Assembly: GCF_003576315.1 (NCBI RefSeq)
Contig: NZ_QWFZ01000003.1
Location: 682,001-746,000 of the forward strand
From: Henriciella mobilis
GTDB taxonomy: Bacteria; Pseudomonadota; Alphaproteobacteria; Caulobacterales; Hyphomonadaceae
Direction: 5' to 3'
Length of the DNA stretch: 64,000 bases
Each line of letters starts with the position of its first letter. Position 1 is the stretch's first letter. Positions 18,471 to 28,467 of this stretch are shown in pieces. A program made the translations under genes and the position numbers. The notes under the pieces are model-generated. The model worked only from the letters and a program-made list of their open reading frames with translations. It made no database searches and was not told the origin of the DNA.

Positions 18471-19943
18471 TCAGCGCTCGTCTTCAGCGTCCTGAACATA
18501 GTCGACCGGCGGCTCTGACAGCTTGACCGGCTTTTCCGCGCTGGCGAGCTGCGGCGTGGCCGCGGCGACCTGGCGCGATGGCGCGGCGCGGCGGGCCGGG
18601 GCGGGCAGGGCGATGTGGCGTCCGGCCTCGAGCTCACGCCCATAGGTCTCATAGCGCGAATGAACCAGCGTGCCGGCATCGCCGAAGCTGTAGACAAGGC
18701 GCGCCCAGTCGCGGCGGGAATAGTCGAAGGCATTGCCGTTCGGGTCGATGTCGGACCATTCGGCCTCACGTGAGGCCGTCGCGGCCATACGGCCCCAGCG
18801 CTCGGCTTCCTTGGCATCGCCATAGCCCTTGAGCGCCTGTTCCAGCAGCAGGCAGAGGCGCGCGGTCGGCTTCTCCTCGACCAGCAGGGCAAGGATGCGG
18901 ATGGCACTCATCCAGTCGCGTCCCGCCATGGCGATCTCCGCCTTGAGGATGCGGCTTTCGCGCGCTTCGGGATTGGTCGCGATCAGCGATTCCAGCCGGG
19001 CAATCTGCGTCTTTGGCGTGTCGGCCGGGTCGAGGCGGCGGCAGAGATGGGCCAGGGCCGGGTGCGGATTGGCCTTCCAGCCAAGTTCGAGCACGCCCTG
19101 GGCGGCCTTCACCTTGCCGTCGATCATCAGGTGGCGCGCGCCATGATAGGCAGCCGGCGGGAAAGTCGGGGCCGAGCGGATGGCATCGGCCAGCAGTTTC
19201 TGGGCGTCGCGGCGTTCGGCATTGGGCAGGCTGCAGGCCTGCGCGGTGTAGAGAACGGCCCGGCGGCGGCGCAGGCTGTCGCCCTTGATGGCGCCCCGCT
19301 TTTCGCCTGTGGCCAGTGTGTCGAGCGCTTCCTGCCAGTGGCCGCGTGCGATCTGGCTGTCGAACAGGGCGTTGAACGGCCAGTCGGCTTCGGTTCTGAG
19401 GGCCAGCGCTTCGCGGGCGCGGGCTTCGGCGGCGGCGACGTCCCCGCGCTCGGAGGCGGCTGTGGCGGCGCCCTTGAGGCCAGCGAGTTGTCCGCCGGGA
19501 AGCCGGGCAAGCTGGCCCCAGGCACGCTCGGCGCCCGACCAGTCATCGGAGATTTCCGCCGTGCGCGCTTCCAGCAGCAGCTTCAGCCGCTCGTCATCGG
19601 CATGCTTGTCGGCCTTGCTGGCGTACTTCTTGGCGAGACGCACGTCGCCCGCCTCAGCAGCCAGAAGCCCGTCAGCCAGCGCCTTGTTGGCATTGCGCGC
19701 CTTCTTGGCCTGGTGCGCTTCGGAAAAGCGGCCCGGAAGCCTCAGCAGGCCCGTCAGGGCGCCCCAGATCACCGCCATCGCTGCGCCGATCAGAACGACA
19801 CCGAGGATCGCGACGACGAGCTTCAGCTCCACAGCAGTCTCCGGGCCGAGCGTGATCAGCACGCTGCCGGGCAGGCGGGCCGCCCACAGCACGGCAACTC
19901 CGGCGAGGACGATGAGGAGGATGACGAGAAAGAGTACGATCAT
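18471..19943 (-). CDS. hemY: HemY-type TPR membrane protein
   Basis: 490 residues: two N-terminal transmembrane helices (about 2-22 and 42-64) then a long helical-repeat region with TPR-like units (WQEALDTLATGEKRGA, KAAQGVLELGWKANPHPALA) and a Pro/Ala-rich end. Matches the HemY N-terminal domain protein that closes haem gene rows; its biochemical role is unclear and it is not the oxygen-dependent protoporphyrinogen oxidase of the same name. Starts 10 nt after the mitofilin-like gene. Confidence 0.88.
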   Translation of the reverse strand: MIVLFLVILLIVLAGVAVLWAARLPGSVLITLGPETAVELKLVVAILGVVLIGAAMAVIWGALTGLLRLPGRFSEAHQAKKARNANKALADGLLAAEAGDVRLAKKYASKADKHADDERLKLLLEARTAEISDDWSGAERAWGQLARLPGGQLAGLKGAATAASERGDVAAAEARAREALALRTEADWPFNALFDSQIARGHWQEALDTLATGEKRGAIKGDSLRRRRAVLYTAQACSLPNAERRDAQKLLADAIRSAPTFPPAAYHGARHLMIDGKVKAAQGVLELGWKANPHPALAHLCRRLDPADTPKTQIARLESLIATNPEARESRILKAEIAMAGRDWMSAIRILALLVEEKPTARLCLLLEQALKGYGDAKEAERWGRMAATASREAEWSDIDPNGNAFDYSRRDWARLVYSFGDAGTLVHSRYETYGRELEAGRHIALPAPARRAAPSRQVAAATPQLASAEKPVKLSEPPVDYVQDAEDER

Positions 19944-19953
19944 GAATAAGTAT

Positions 19954-21114
19954 CTATTGTCCCGCTGCGATCAATTTAAGGCGCAATTCCTCAAGACTTT
20001 GTTCCAGCCGGGCGCGGCGGCGCGCATCGGCCAGCCATGTCTGGTAGATCGGCTTCGTCGTACCCGGCAGATTTTCAACTGCGTCGATGGCTATCGCAAG
20101 GTCGTCACGGGCGAGCGCGGCTTCGGCATCGGCAAGCCGGTCGGCAGTGTCGCTGTCGGAGGATGTGCGCCGGATGCTGACGGAATCCCCGAACACCGTG
20201 CTCACCCAGCCCATGCCGGACGCGTCTTCGGTATCGCGCGCCGCCGCGGTGTTCTGTAGGCGCCGGAATTCGGCCTTCAGGGCAGCCAGGGTTGGAACCT
20301 CGATCTGAGCCAGGCTTGAGAGGGCCTGAATGTCCGGGTCGTCCGGGCGCGCTTCGCGAAGCTGGCGGTATTCGGCCTCGAAGGTCTCGCCGCGGTTGGC
20401 GGCCGCCTGGATGGCCGACAGGGCGAGCGACGCACTCACGGCAGAGGTGGACGCGCGCTGCGCAGCCGCCGAGTCCGTGCGCACATCATTGAGCTCCGTT
20501 GCGAGGTCGCGCTGGGTTGCCTCCAGCGTGGCGAGTTCCGAACGGAGGGTTTCGAGCTCCGTGCGCAGGCTGACCAGCTGGGCATTGCTGGCGCCGCCGC
20601 CCTGGTTCGCGCGCTCAAGCGCCCGTTCGATGGCGTCAATCCGGGCCGGATCGATCCCGCCGGTCTGGTTCTCGGATAGGGTGGCGATCTGCGATTCGAG
20701 GCCGGCCAGACGGGCGTCGACGCCGTCCGGCAAGTCGGTGCTCTCTGCCGACGCGGCAGACGGCAGGCTCGCGATCTGTCCGTCGATACGTGTGATCTCG
20801 CTATCAATCCGGTCGATGAGGCCTTCGACCTGCGCGGAGACATTGGCGATGCGCGTCTGCAAATCAGCCTGCTGGTCACGCATCTCATCCAGCGCCGTCT
20901 CGTTCGGGCCGGGCAGGTCGGTTGTGTCGAGAAGGCCGGAGGACCAGACAGACATACCAAGCGCACCGAGGGCCAGCAGTCCAACAATGGTCAGGGATAT
21001 CCAGCCCGGACCGCCGGATTTCTTTGACGTTTCATTGGTGGAGGGCGTTTCGGCCGGATCGGCGGGTTCATACTCCGCATCGATCGGGACGGAATGGCTT
21101 GGATGGTCGCTCAT
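19954..21114 (-). CDS. mitofilin-like membrane protein with coiled coil
   Basis: 386 residues: a polar N-terminus, one transmembrane helix (about 37-58), a long coiled coil (about 70-215, heptad-rich LRTELETLRSELATLEATQ) and a conserved C-terminal domain (about 230-386, AEYRQLREARPDDPDIQAL). This is the alphaproteobacterial relative of mitochondrial Mic60/mitofilin and typically sits in the hemD-hemY row. Likely periplasmic, with a role in membrane organisation inferred from the mitochondrial homologue. Confidence 0.85.
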   Translation of the reverse strand: MSDHPSHSVPIDAEYEPADPAETPSTNETSKKSGGPGWISLTIVGLLALGALGMSVWSSGLLDTTDLPGPNETALDEMRDQQADLQTRIANVSAQVEGLIDRIDSEITRIDGQIASLPSAASAESTDLPDGVDARLAGLESQIATLSENQTGGIDPARIDAIERALERANQGGGASNAQLVSLRTELETLRSELATLEATQRDLATELNDVRTDSAAAQRASTSAVSASLALSAIQAAANRGETFEAEYRQLREARPDDPDIQALSSLAQIEVPTLAALKAEFRRLQNTAAARDTEDASGMGWVSTVFGDSVSIRRTSSDSDTADRLADAEAALARDDLAIAIDAVENLPGTTKPIYQTWLADARRRARLEQSLEELRLKLIAAGQ

Positions 21115-21165
21115 GCTTTACCTCTTCACGCTCCCCAGCCGCCTGTCCTTGTCATTGTCGTCCTG

Positions 21166-21888
21166 TCACCGCCCGGCAAGCGCCTCGTCGAGGCAGGCCA
21201 TCAGGTGCGCCTCATCGGGGTGCCTGGCCACATGAACGCCCCCCGATGGGACCTGCTCCAGACTCGCCGCCGCTTGCGGTGAAATTACGACAAACTCCGT
21301 TTTCGAAAGATTGAGACCATTTGCAAGGGAAAGGAAGGCGTTTGCCCCTTTTGCGGAGTGGACAAGACAGATCGTGCGCGCGCCGGATTTGAGCTGGGCC
21401 AGCGCGTCCGGCGACAGGGCCGGGGCCGGACGGGCTTCATAGAGTGCCGCGAAAGTCACCACGAACCCTTCGGCTTCCAGCGCGCGGGCAAGGTCCCCCT
21501 TGGCCGCCGCGTTGGCAACGTGCAGCAGTGCCTTGCGTGGCCCGGACCAGTGATGGGCGATGTAGTGGGCAAGGTCATGGGCATTGCCCGAGGACTGGTG
21601 CACCGGGCTGAAGCCCTCGCGCAGCGCTTCGGATGCGGTGGCAGGGCCGACGCACCAGGCCGGCAGGTCGCGCGCCTCGCTTGCCTCGGCAAAGAAGCGC
21701 ACGCCATTCGCGCTGGTGAAGACGAGGCCGCCAAACTCTGAGAGGTCGGGCAAGGCTTCATCGCGGCTGGTCAGTTCAAGGGCTGGCGACAGGATCGCCT
21801 CCAGGCCCTTCTCGCGCAGGCGTGCTGCTGTTTCGGATGCGCCGGGCTCGGTACGGGTGACGATGATGGGCGGGGCGGTGTCAGCCAT
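21166..21888 (-). CDS. hemD: uroporphyrinogen-III synthase
   Basis: Cyclises hydroxymethylbilane to uroporphyrinogen III. 240 residues from the ATG at 21888, which overlaps the end of hemC by 8 nt. Weakly conserved family; recognised from the N-terminal VTRTEPGASETAARLREKG, GLVFTSANGVRFF (about 57-69), CVGPATASEALREGF and the C-terminal VVISPQAAASLEQV. Context with hemC fixes the call. Confidence 0.93.
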   Translation of the reverse strand: MADTAPPIIVTRTEPGASETAARLREKGLEAILSPALELTSRDEALPDLSEFGGLVFTSANGVRFFAEASEARDLPAWCVGPATASEALREGFSPVHQSSGNAHDLAHYIAHHWSGPRKALLHVANAAAKGDLARALEAEGFVVTFAALYEARPAPALSPDALAQLKSGARTICLVHSAKGANAFLSLANGLNLSKTEFVVISPQAAASLEQVPSGGVHVARHPDEAHLMACLDEALAGR

Positions 21889-22843
21889 CGTCGAAGGCGG
21901 GGAGGTTGCCGCCCGCAGACGCCCGAATCTGCTGGCCGGCGCCACGCCCAAGCGCCGCCATCTCGCTCTCACTGGCGTCAGCCTGGGCCACGCCCTGGAA
22001 GGCCCAGCGGTGCGAGCCGTCGGGTTTCAGCACTTCGCCGGCGAACTTCCAGACGCCGTCTTCCTGCCAGGCGTGCCCGCCCATGGCTGTCCGGCATGAG
22101 CCGTCAAGTTCGACGAGGAAGGCGCGCTCGGCCATGGCGGCCAGACGCGTTGTGGGGTGGTTGAGCTGGTGGATGAGGTCAAGCACGTCCTGGTCGAGGT
22201 CGTCCGGGCGTGCAGCGATAGCGACGATGCCCTGTCCGGCGGCGGGGACCATTTCCGTGATCGGAACCGGCGTCGCGACATGCGCCATGCCGAGGCGGTT
22301 CAGTCCGGCCATGGCGAGGTAGGTGGCTTCGGCAAGGCCATCGTCGAGCTTCTTCAGCCGGGTCTGCACATTGCCGCGGAAGGTGACGATGTTGAGGTCG
22401 GGGCGCATGGCGAGCGTCTGAGACTCGCGGCGCAGGCTGGCCGTGCCGACCGTTGCACCTTTCGGCAGGTCCTTCGGGCCTTTCAGGCCGTCGCGATTGA
22501 TGAAGCCGTCGCGCGGGTCCTCGCGCTCGGGGAAAGCCAGCAGCGCCTGGCCGTGAGGCAGCGCGCCCGGCACGTCCTTCAGGCTGTGAACGCCGATATC
22601 GCAGCGCCCATCATCGACGGCCGCGTCGATCTCACGGGTGAAGAGGCCCTTGCCGCCGGCATTGATCAGGCGCTCGGTGGTCAGCTTGTCGCCGCCCGTG
22701 GTGAAGGAGACGATCTCGCCCGTTACCGCGCCGTTCGAGAGCCGCTCGAGGTCGGCCGCCACGGCGTTCGCCTGCGCCAGCGCCAGTGGCGATCCGCGCG
22801 TGCCGATCTTCAAGGTGAGCTTCGATGAGGATACTGCCGTCAT
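21881..22843 (-). CDS. hemC: hydroxymethylbilane synthase (porphobilinogen deaminase)
   Basis: Polymerises four porphobilinogens to hydroxymethylbilane. 320 residues from the ATG at 22843 (GGAGG 4-5 nt upstream); an in-frame ATG at 22888 would add 15 residues but lacks a site. Signatures: IGTRGSPLALAQANAV, HSLKDVPGALP, GTASLRRESQ and the dipyrromethane-cofactor Cys in LDGSCRTAMGGH. First gene of the haem row, transcribed away from the GH5 and tsaD genes. Confidence 0.97.
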   Translation of the reverse strand: MTAVSSSKLTLKIGTRGSPLALAQANAVAADLERLSNGAVTGEIVSFTTGGDKLTTERLINAGGKGLFTREIDAAVDDGRCDIGVHSLKDVPGALPHGQALLAFPEREDPRDGFINRDGLKGPKDLPKGATVGTASLRRESQTLAMRPDLNIVTFRGNVQTRLKKLDDGLAEATYLAMAGLNRLGMAHVATPVPITEMVPAAGQGIVAIAARPDDLDQDVLDLIHQLNHPTTRLAAMAERAFLVELDGSCRTAMGGHAWQEDGVWKFAGEVLKPDGSHRWAFQGVAQADASESEMAALGRGAGQQIRASAGGNLPAFDDG

Positions 22844-22970
22844 CCTGCCTCCTGCCTGTCCAGATTTGGCCCTGCTAAAGTGAGACACCTGTCATGACAA
22901 GAGAGCGGGGCTGCGGCGCAGTGCGCGCCGGACAGGCGCTTTCTTAACGAAATCAGGTCAGAAGGACGCC

Positions 22971-23975
22971 ATGCGACCGCTTATTGCCGCTCTTGCTTTC
23001 TTGCTTGCCGCCTGCTCCCAGGGCGAGCCCTCGGCCAGTGCCGAAGAGATCGCCCGTGCCCAGCCCTCGCCGGTCGAGCGCTGCATGAATCTTGGCGGCG
23101 CGCTGGAAGCGCCGAATGAGGGCGACTGGGGCTACACCGTGCGGCAGGCCGATCTTGTCCGCCTCAAGGAAGCCGGTTTCGACACGGTTCGCCTTCCGGT
23201 CAAATGGAGTGCACACACCGATGAGCGCGCGCCCTACACGATCGATCCGGATCTCATGGACCGGGTCGACGAGATCGTCACCGATGCGACGGAGGCCGGT
23301 CTCAACATCATCGTCGATGTGCATCACTACAACGCGCTGATGAAGAAGCCGGATGCCCATCGCGCCCGTCTCGGTGCCATCTGGACGCAGATCGCAGACC
23401 ATTTTGAAGGCGCGCCGGACAGCGTCATCTTCGAACTCATTAACGAGCCGAACGACCGGATGACGGTTCGCAAGACCGATGCGATCAATCGCGAACTTCT
23501 GGCCATTGTCCGCGCAAAGCATCCCGACCGCTGGGTGGTTGTCGGCAGCGCCGGATGGGGTGGGCTTGATGCGCTGCTCAAGAGCCGGCCGCCGGAAGAC
23601 GACCGGATCATCCTGACCTTCCATTCCTATGAACCCTACGATTTTACCCACCAGGGCGCGTCCTTCTCCGACGATCCGCCGCCGGTCGGCATGCGCTGGG
23701 GCTCGAACGAGGACCGCGAGCTGATGGAAATGGGCGCGAACATGGCGGCGAGCTTCGCCAACCAGCAGGGCTATCCGATCCTGCTCGGCGAGTTCGGTGT
23801 CTATGAGGACGTCCCGCTCGACCAGCGCGTCGGCTGGACCCGCGCGATGCGCGAATTCGCCGAGGAGCGGAACATCGGCTGGTGCTACTGGGACTTTGCG
23901 ACGACCTTCAGGGCCTACAATCTCGATCGCGAGACGTGGATTCACTCGATGCTGTCGGCGTTGATGGACGATTAG
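22971..23975 (+). CDS. glycoside hydrolase family 5 lipoprotein
   Basis: 334 residues with a lipoprotein signal (lipobox LLAAC, C15), so probably membrane-anchored in the envelope. GH5 (beta/alpha)8 fold: NLGGALEAPNEGDWG, GFDTVRLPVKWSAH, the acid/base Glu E159 in FELINEPND, LTFHSYEPYDFTHQG, and the nucleophile E274 in LLGEFGVYED. Likely an endo-beta-glucanase or mannanase; substrate not determinable. It sits between divergent hemC and tsaD, which are often direct neighbours in alphaproteobacteria. Confidence 0.92.
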   Translation: MRPLIAALAFLLAACSQGEPSASAEEIARAQPSPVERCMNLGGALEAPNEGDWGYTVRQADLVRLKEAGFDTVRLPVKWSAHTDERAPYTIDPDLMDRVDEIVTDATEAGLNIIVDVHHYNALMKKPDAHRARLGAIWTQIADHFEGAPDSVIFELINEPNDRMTVRKTDAINRELLAIVRAKHPDRWVVVGSAGWGGLDALLKSRPPEDDRIILTFHSYEPYDFTHQGASFSDDPPPVGMRWGSNEDRELMEMGANMAASFANQQGYPILLGEFGVYEDVPLDQRVGWTRAMREFAEERNIGWCYWDFATTFRAYNLDRETWIHSMLSALMDD

Positions 23976-23999
23976 ACCGCCAGCGCCTAAATCAGCGCC

Positions 24000-25076
24000 A
24001 TGACACGCCATACCGTCCTCGGCATCGAAACCAGTTGCGACGAGACCGCCGCAGCCGTTCTGCGCCTGGAGGACGGAAAGGCAACCATCCTCTCGGAGAT
24101 TGTCCGCAGCCAGGTCGAGGCGCATGCGCCCTATGGCGGTGTGGTGCCGGAGATCGCAGCGCGTGCCCATGCCGATATTGCCGACAAGGTGGTGGCCGCG
24201 GCGCTTGAGGAAAGCGGGCTGGCCGTGACCGATCTCGACGCTGTCGCGGCAACGTCGGGGCCGGGCCTGATTGGCGGAGTCATGGTCGGCATGATGACCG
24301 GCAAGGCGATCGCGCTTGCCGCGGGCAAACCCTTTATTCCGGTCAATCACCTTGAAGGCCACGCGCTCTCGCCTCGCCTGGCCGAGGACTGCCCGTTTCC
24401 CTACCTGCTCCTGCTTGTGTCGGGCGGCCATTGCCAGTTCATCCTCGTCAAGGGCCTTGGCAATTATACGCGTCTCGGCACGACCATCGACGATGCGGCG
24501 GGCGAGGCGTTCGACAAGCTCGCCAAGCTCCTGCATCTCGGTTTTCCCGGGGGACCGGCCGTGGAAAAGGCTGCTGAGGCGGGTGATCCATCACATTACA
24601 AGCTGCCGCGCCCGCTGCTCGACAGGCCGGGCCTCGACATGAGTTTCGCAGGCCTCAAGACAGCGGCGGCCCGCATCATCGAGGCCGAAGACCTGTCCGA
24701 GCAGGATGTGGCTGACCTCTGCGCCAGCTATCAGACGGCCATAGCCGATTGTCTGGCGGTCAAGGCGGACCGGGCCATGGCCGGCTTCGATGGCGAGCGA
24801 CTCGTCGTGGCCGGCGGCGTTGCCGCCAATACCGCCATCCGAAAGGCCCTCGATGAGGTCGCGGTGCGACATGGCGCGCGGCTGATTGCACCGCCCCTGC
24901 GTCACTGTACGGACAATGCGGCGATGATCGCGCTGGCTGGCGCCGAGCGGCTGTCGGCTGGCGATGTCCCGGCTGACGCGATGATGTTTTCGGCCCGCCC
25001 ACGCTGGCCGCTCGATGAGGCCCGCGCCATGTCCGATCCGGCCTATGGCGGCGGCAAGCGCGGCGCGAAAGCCTAG
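24000..25076 (+). CDS. tsaD: tRNA N6-adenosine threonylcarbamoyltransferase TsaD
   Basis: Transfers threonylcarbamoyl to A37 of ANN-decoding tRNAs. 358 residues. N-terminus [29 protein letters not shown], the metal-binding [21 protein letters not shown] and the C-terminal [14 protein letters not shown] are all family hallmarks. Starts 24 nt after the GH5 gene; its 3' end overlaps the convergent tetR gene by 4 nt. Confidence 0.98.
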   Translation: MTRHTVLGIETSCDETAAAVLRLEDGKATILSEIVRSQVEAHAPYGGVVPEIAARAHADIADKVVAAALEESGLAVTDLDAVAATSGPGLIGGVMVGMMTGKAIALAAGKPFIPVNHLEGHALSPRLAEDCPFPYLLLLVSGGHCQFILVKGLGNYTRLGTTIDDAAGEAFDKLAKLLHLGFPGGPAVEKAAEAGDPSHYKLPRPLLDRPGLDMSFAGLKTAAARIIEAEDLSEQDVADLCASYQTAIADCLAVKADRAMAGFDGERLVVAGGVAANTAIRKALDEVAVRHGARLIAPPLRHCTDNAAMIALAGAERLSAGDVPADAMMFSARPRWPLDEARAMSDPAYGGGKRGAKA

Positions 25077-25684
25077 GGCGCCAGGACGCGTAGCAGCCTG
25101 ACGGCCTGCTCCTGGGCAAAACCATCCTTGAGGGGCGCGCGCATGATCAGCAGATTGTGCCAGGCTGGCGAGATCAGCACATTGACGGCTTCATCGAGGT
25201 CGTAGTCACGCCGCACACGCTTCTTCGCGGCCAATTCGGCCAGGATGAGTCGCAAGGGCGCGCGAACGTTCGACTTCATCCAGTTGCGCCACACATCGCC
25301 CGCTTCCTTCTCATCGGAGGCCGCCATCAGCGCGCCGCGAAGGACAGCGTGACCGTTGCCGGTCCGCGTGGCCGCTTCGAATGGCATCAGCAGTGAGGCG
25401 ATCCGCTCGACCGGATCGGTGCCGGAGGTCTGCGTCGGCTGCAGCAGCGAGGTCGCCGCTTCGAGACACATCGTCCCAGTCGCCGGCCACCAGCGATAGA
25501 TGGTCTGCTTGGAGGCATGGGCGCGCCGGGCAATGCTGTCGACGCTGAACTTGCGCCAGCCCGCGGTGGCAAGCTCTTCGCGGGTCGCATCAAGGATGGC
25601 CGCGCGAGAGGCTTCGCTGCGGCGTGGCCCCTGACGCCGGCGCGTCGTCTTCTTCCGCGTTGTCGTCTTTTCGGCTTCGGCCAT
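25073..25684 (-). CDS. TetR family transcriptional regulator
   Basis: 203 residues from the ATG at 25684 (GGAG upstream). A basic N-terminal tail ([20 protein letters not shown]) precedes the helix-turn-helix ([20 protein letters not shown], then [20 protein letters not shown]) and a C-terminal ligand domain of the TetR_C_11 kind. The divergent carbonic anhydrase gene is a possible target, but no clear operator is visible in the 152-bp gap. Confidence 0.9.
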   Translation of the reverse strand: MAEAEKTTTRKKTTRRRQGPRRSEASRAAILDATREELATAGWRKFSVDSIARRAHASKQTIYRWWPATGTMCLEAATSLLQPTQTSGTDPVERIASLLMPFEAATRTGNGHAVLRGALMAASDEKEAGDVWRNWMKSNVRAPLRLILAELAAKKRVRRDYDLDEAVNVLISPAWHNLLIMRAPLKDGFAQEQAVRLLRVLAP

Positions 25685-25836
25685 GTGGATCTCCGTTAGC
25701 CGCCATGGACAGGGGCGGCCATGACCTCGATACTCCGAAATGGTTGGGCGAAAGTGAACGGACCGTCTCATGATTGCTTGCAGAAAGTGGAAAGCCTGAC
25801 TATTGCCTGCGCAAATCTGCGACCAAGGAGTGATGA

Positions 25837-26460
25837 ATGCGCACACCAGAAGATCTGAAGAACGGTTACCGCGCGTTTCGCCGTGGCGTCTACAAGCACC
25901 AGGCAAACCTCTATGAGGAACTCGGACGCGGGCAGGATCCTGACATCATGATCATTGCGTGCGCCGACAGCCGTGCCGAGCCGGCCGACATTTTCAACGC
26001 GGCGCCCGGCCAGCTTTTCGTTGTCCGTAACGTTGCCAATCTTGTCCCACCTTACGAAACGACCGAGGGCCTCCACGGTGTCAGCGCGGCGCTCGAATTC
26101 GCCGTGACGGCGCTGAAGGTCAAGCATATCCTCGTCATGGGGCATGGCGGATGCGGTGGGGTGAATGCATCGCTGTCTGCTGCGCGCGACAAGCCGATCG
26201 GCCAGTTCATCGCCCCCTGGGTCCGCCTGCTCGACAAGGCGCGAGACGACATCCTGGCCAAAAAGGCAAACAACCCGCAGCGGGCGCTTGAATTTGCCGG
26301 CATCGACACGTCGCTGAAAAACCTGATGACCTTCCCCTTCGTCGAGGAACGGGTGAAAGCCGGCGAGCTCGACTTGCACGGCGCATGGTTCGCCATTGCC
26401 GAAGGAGAGCTGCACTGGCGCGATTCCGATAACGGTGAGTTTTCGGTGGTCGAGGCCTAA
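25837..26460 (+). CDS. beta-class carbonic anhydrase
   Basis: Interconverts CO2 and bicarbonate. 207 residues, all zinc and active-site residues present: C42 and D44 in CADSRAEP, H103 and C106 in GHGGCGGV. Start at 25837 with AAGGAG 6 nt upstream. Ends by overlapping the convergent LysE gene by 4 nt. Confidence 0.96.
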   Translation: MRTPEDLKNGYRAFRRGVYKHQANLYEELGRGQDPDIMIIACADSRAEPADIFNAAPGQLFVVRNVANLVPPYETTEGLHGVSAALEFAVTALKVKHILVMGHGGCGGVNASLSAARDKPIGQFIAPWVRLLDKARDDILAKKANNPQRALEFAGIDTSLKNLMTFPFVEERVKAGELDLHGAWFAIAEGELHWRDSDNGEFSVVEA

Positions 26461-27077
26461 CGACTGGTCGCCCAGACCGCGAAGGCGGCCGAGCTGAACA
26501 TCAGCGCGGCTGCGCCCCGATTGAACCACTTGGCAAAGCTGGGCGTCGCAAAGCTGCGCGCCAGCCGGTCGGCTCCGGCGGCATAGAAAGCGAGGCCGAG
26601 CATTTCGGTGAAGGTGATGGTCGCGATGGCGATCACGACCTGCAGGATCAGCGGTCGGCTGGCGTCGAAATAGCCGGGCAATAGCGCGCCGAAGAAGACC
26701 AGCGCATTCGGATTGGCAAGCTGAAGACCGAGCCCCTTTCCAAAAAGCGCGGCGCGCTTCGGCATGGCTTCACGTGACAGGCGAAGGTCGCGCGGCCTGG
26801 CCCGTATCAGGCCGATGGCGAGCCAGCCGATAAAGCATAGTCCGGCCAGTTTCAGGACGAGGAAACCTGAAGGAAACTGGGCAGCGATGGCAGCAGCACC
26901 GCCTGCAGCCAGAGAAATCCAGACGAGATTGGCGGTCGAGACGCCGATCGCCGGCAGCATGGCCGGCCGGAAGCCGTAGCGCAGCGAGGAGGAGACGACC
27001 AGCATGACCGCCGGACCCGGTGTGAGTCCGCCCGCCAGGAACAGGCCAATCATGGCGAGCCAGACGCCGAACTCCAC
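26457..27077 (-). CDS. LysE/RhtB family exporter
   Basis: 206 residues, six hydrophobic segments. N-terminal LAMIGLFLAGGLTPGPAVML is the LysE signature (amino-acid or small-molecule efflux), followed by YGFRPAMLPAIGVSTANLVW and LQLANPNALVFFGALLPGYF. Substrate unknown. Same strand as, and 21 nt downstream of, ppa on the opposite side of a short gap. Confidence 0.92.
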   Translation of the reverse strand: MEFGVWLAMIGLFLAGGLTPGPAVMLVVSSSLRYGFRPAMLPAIGVSTANLVWISLAAGGAAAIAAQFPSGFLVLKLAGLCFIGWLAIGLIRARPRDLRLSREAMPKRAALFGKGLGLQLANPNALVFFGALLPGYFDASRPLILQVVIAIATITFTEMLGLAFYAAGADRLARSFATPSFAKWFNRGAAALMFSSAAFAVWATSR

Positions 27078-27098
27078 CTCAGCGGGCCTCCTGCCTGG

Positions 27099-27632
27099 CT
27101 AGCCGGTCTGCTTGAACCGCTCGACGGATGCGTTGATCAGTTCACGCGCCTTCTCGACGCCTTCCCAGCCCGTGATCTTGACCCACTTGTTCGGCTCAAG
27201 GTCCTTGTAGTGCGCGAAAAAGTGTTCGATCCGGTCGCACAGCGTTTCCGGCAGGTCGGTATAGTTGTGGATCTTTTCGTAATAGCGCGTCAGTTTCTGG
27301 TGCGGCACGGCCAGGATCTTCTCGTCCTCTCCGCCATCGTCTTCCATCAGCAGGACACCGATCGGACGAGCACGGACCACGGCGCCCGGAACGAGGGCAC
27401 GCTGGCCGACGACCATGACGTCAATCGGATCGCCGTCGAGGCTGAGCGTGTGGGGCACGAAACCGTAATTGCAGGGATAGCGCATCGATGTGTAGAGGTA
27501 GCGGTCGACGAACATGGCGCCCGAAGCCTTGTCGATCTCGTATTTGATCGGTTCGCCCCCCAGCGGGACTTCAATCAGCACGTTGAGGTCGTCCGGCACA
27601 TTGTTTCCGGAAGCGATCTTCGAAATGTCCAT
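27099..27632 (-). CDS. ppa: inorganic pyrophosphatase
   Basis: Soluble family I pyrophosphatase, 177 residues. Substrate and metal residues lie in [33 protein letters not shown] and [11 protein letters not shown] (the D-x-D-P-x-D motif). The start at 27632 has AGGAA 6 nt upstream; a longer frame to 27713 lacks a ribosome site and homologous character. Confidence 0.97.
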   Translation of the reverse strand: MDISKIASGNNVPDDLNVLIEVPLGGEPIKYEIDKASGAMFVDRYLYTSMRYPCNYGFVPHTLSLDGDPIDVMVVGQRALVPGAVVRARPIGVLLMEDDGGEDEKILAVPHQKLTRYYEKIHNYTDLPETLCDRIEHFFAHYKDLEPNKWVKITGWEGVEKARELINASVERFKQTG

Positions 27633-27795
27633 GTCAGTTCCTGTCAAACGGTCAGGCCGGGGCCATCCCGGCATCAACCGCGCTGCACTGCACAAGACGG
27701 GCGAGACCGTCAAGGGGTGCAGTCTGCGCGGAACGTTTGGAATTCGGCGCCATAGCGCCTAAAAGCAGACATCTAGGTAATGGTGGACACTTATC

Positions 27796-28464
27796 GTGCA
27801 AAATAGATTTCTCGCCCTGGCGGCTCTCTCTCTCGCAGTGCTCCTGCCCGTTCAGGCGCAGGAGCAGGACCTCAATAGCGCTGCCGAGCGGACCGCAGCC
27901 TGTCTGAGTATCGAAGATGCGGCAGAACGCCTCGCCTGTTTCGAGGCGGCGGCGCGCAGCCTGTCAGATGCGCTCGATGACGATGCGGCCATGGCGGATT
28001 CGCCGGCCAGCGCGGATGCGTCGGGCCCTGCCGCCAATGTCGCTGCGACAGCGCCGGGCGCGAACGCGACCAGTGAAGCCGCAAGCTCTGGCGATGGCCG
28101 GAACACGGCCTCTGTGCCGGACTGGGCCGCCGCACCGCCGGCGCCGGAACCCGAGGCGCCGGCTGAAGCCGAGGCCGAGGACGAGAGTACGCCAATCTGG
28201 GCGCGCGTCTTCAAGCGCGATGAGACTTCGGGCGCTGACGATTCTATCAATGTTTCCGTCGTCCGTATCCTGCGCAACAATGCCGGCCGTCACTTCTTTA
28301 TTACCGCTGATGGGCAAGAGTGGGAGCAGACAATGGCGGCGACTGTCCGCCCGCCAAGCTCGCTTCCTGCTGCAGCGACGATCAAGGAGTCTCTGGTCGG
28401 AAGCCCGGGCCTAAGCTTCGATGATGGGCCTTCGGGAACCTACAAGGTGCGCCGCACGAAGTAG
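27796..28464 (+). CDS. exported hypothetical protein
   Basis: 222 residues starting with GTG. Cleavable signal peptide (LALAALSLAVLLPVQAQ), then CLSIEDAAERLACFEAAARS, a Cys-pair helix seen in several periplasmic proteins, a long Ala/Pro/Glu-rich disordered middle (about 60-135), and a C-terminal beta domain (VSVVRILRNNAGRHFFITAD, then GQEWEQT). Probably periplasmic; function unknown. Ends 3 nt before the convergent oxygenase gene. Confidence 0.78.
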   Translation: MQNRFLALAALSLAVLLPVQAQEQDLNSAAERTAACLSIEDAAERLACFEAAARSLSDALDDDAAMADSPASADASGPAANVAATAPGANATSEAASSGDGRNTASVPDWAAAPPAPEPEAPAEAEAEDESTPIWARVFKRDETSGADDSINVSVVRILRNNAGRHFFITADGQEWEQTMAATVRPPSSLPAAATIKESLVGSPGLSFDDGPSGTYKVRRTK

Positions 28465-28467
28465 GCC

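Noticed and set aside
22953-24536. 527-codon minus-strand frame across the GH5 and tsaD genes
   Set aside because: Antisense to two clear genes; composition typical of a mirror frame.
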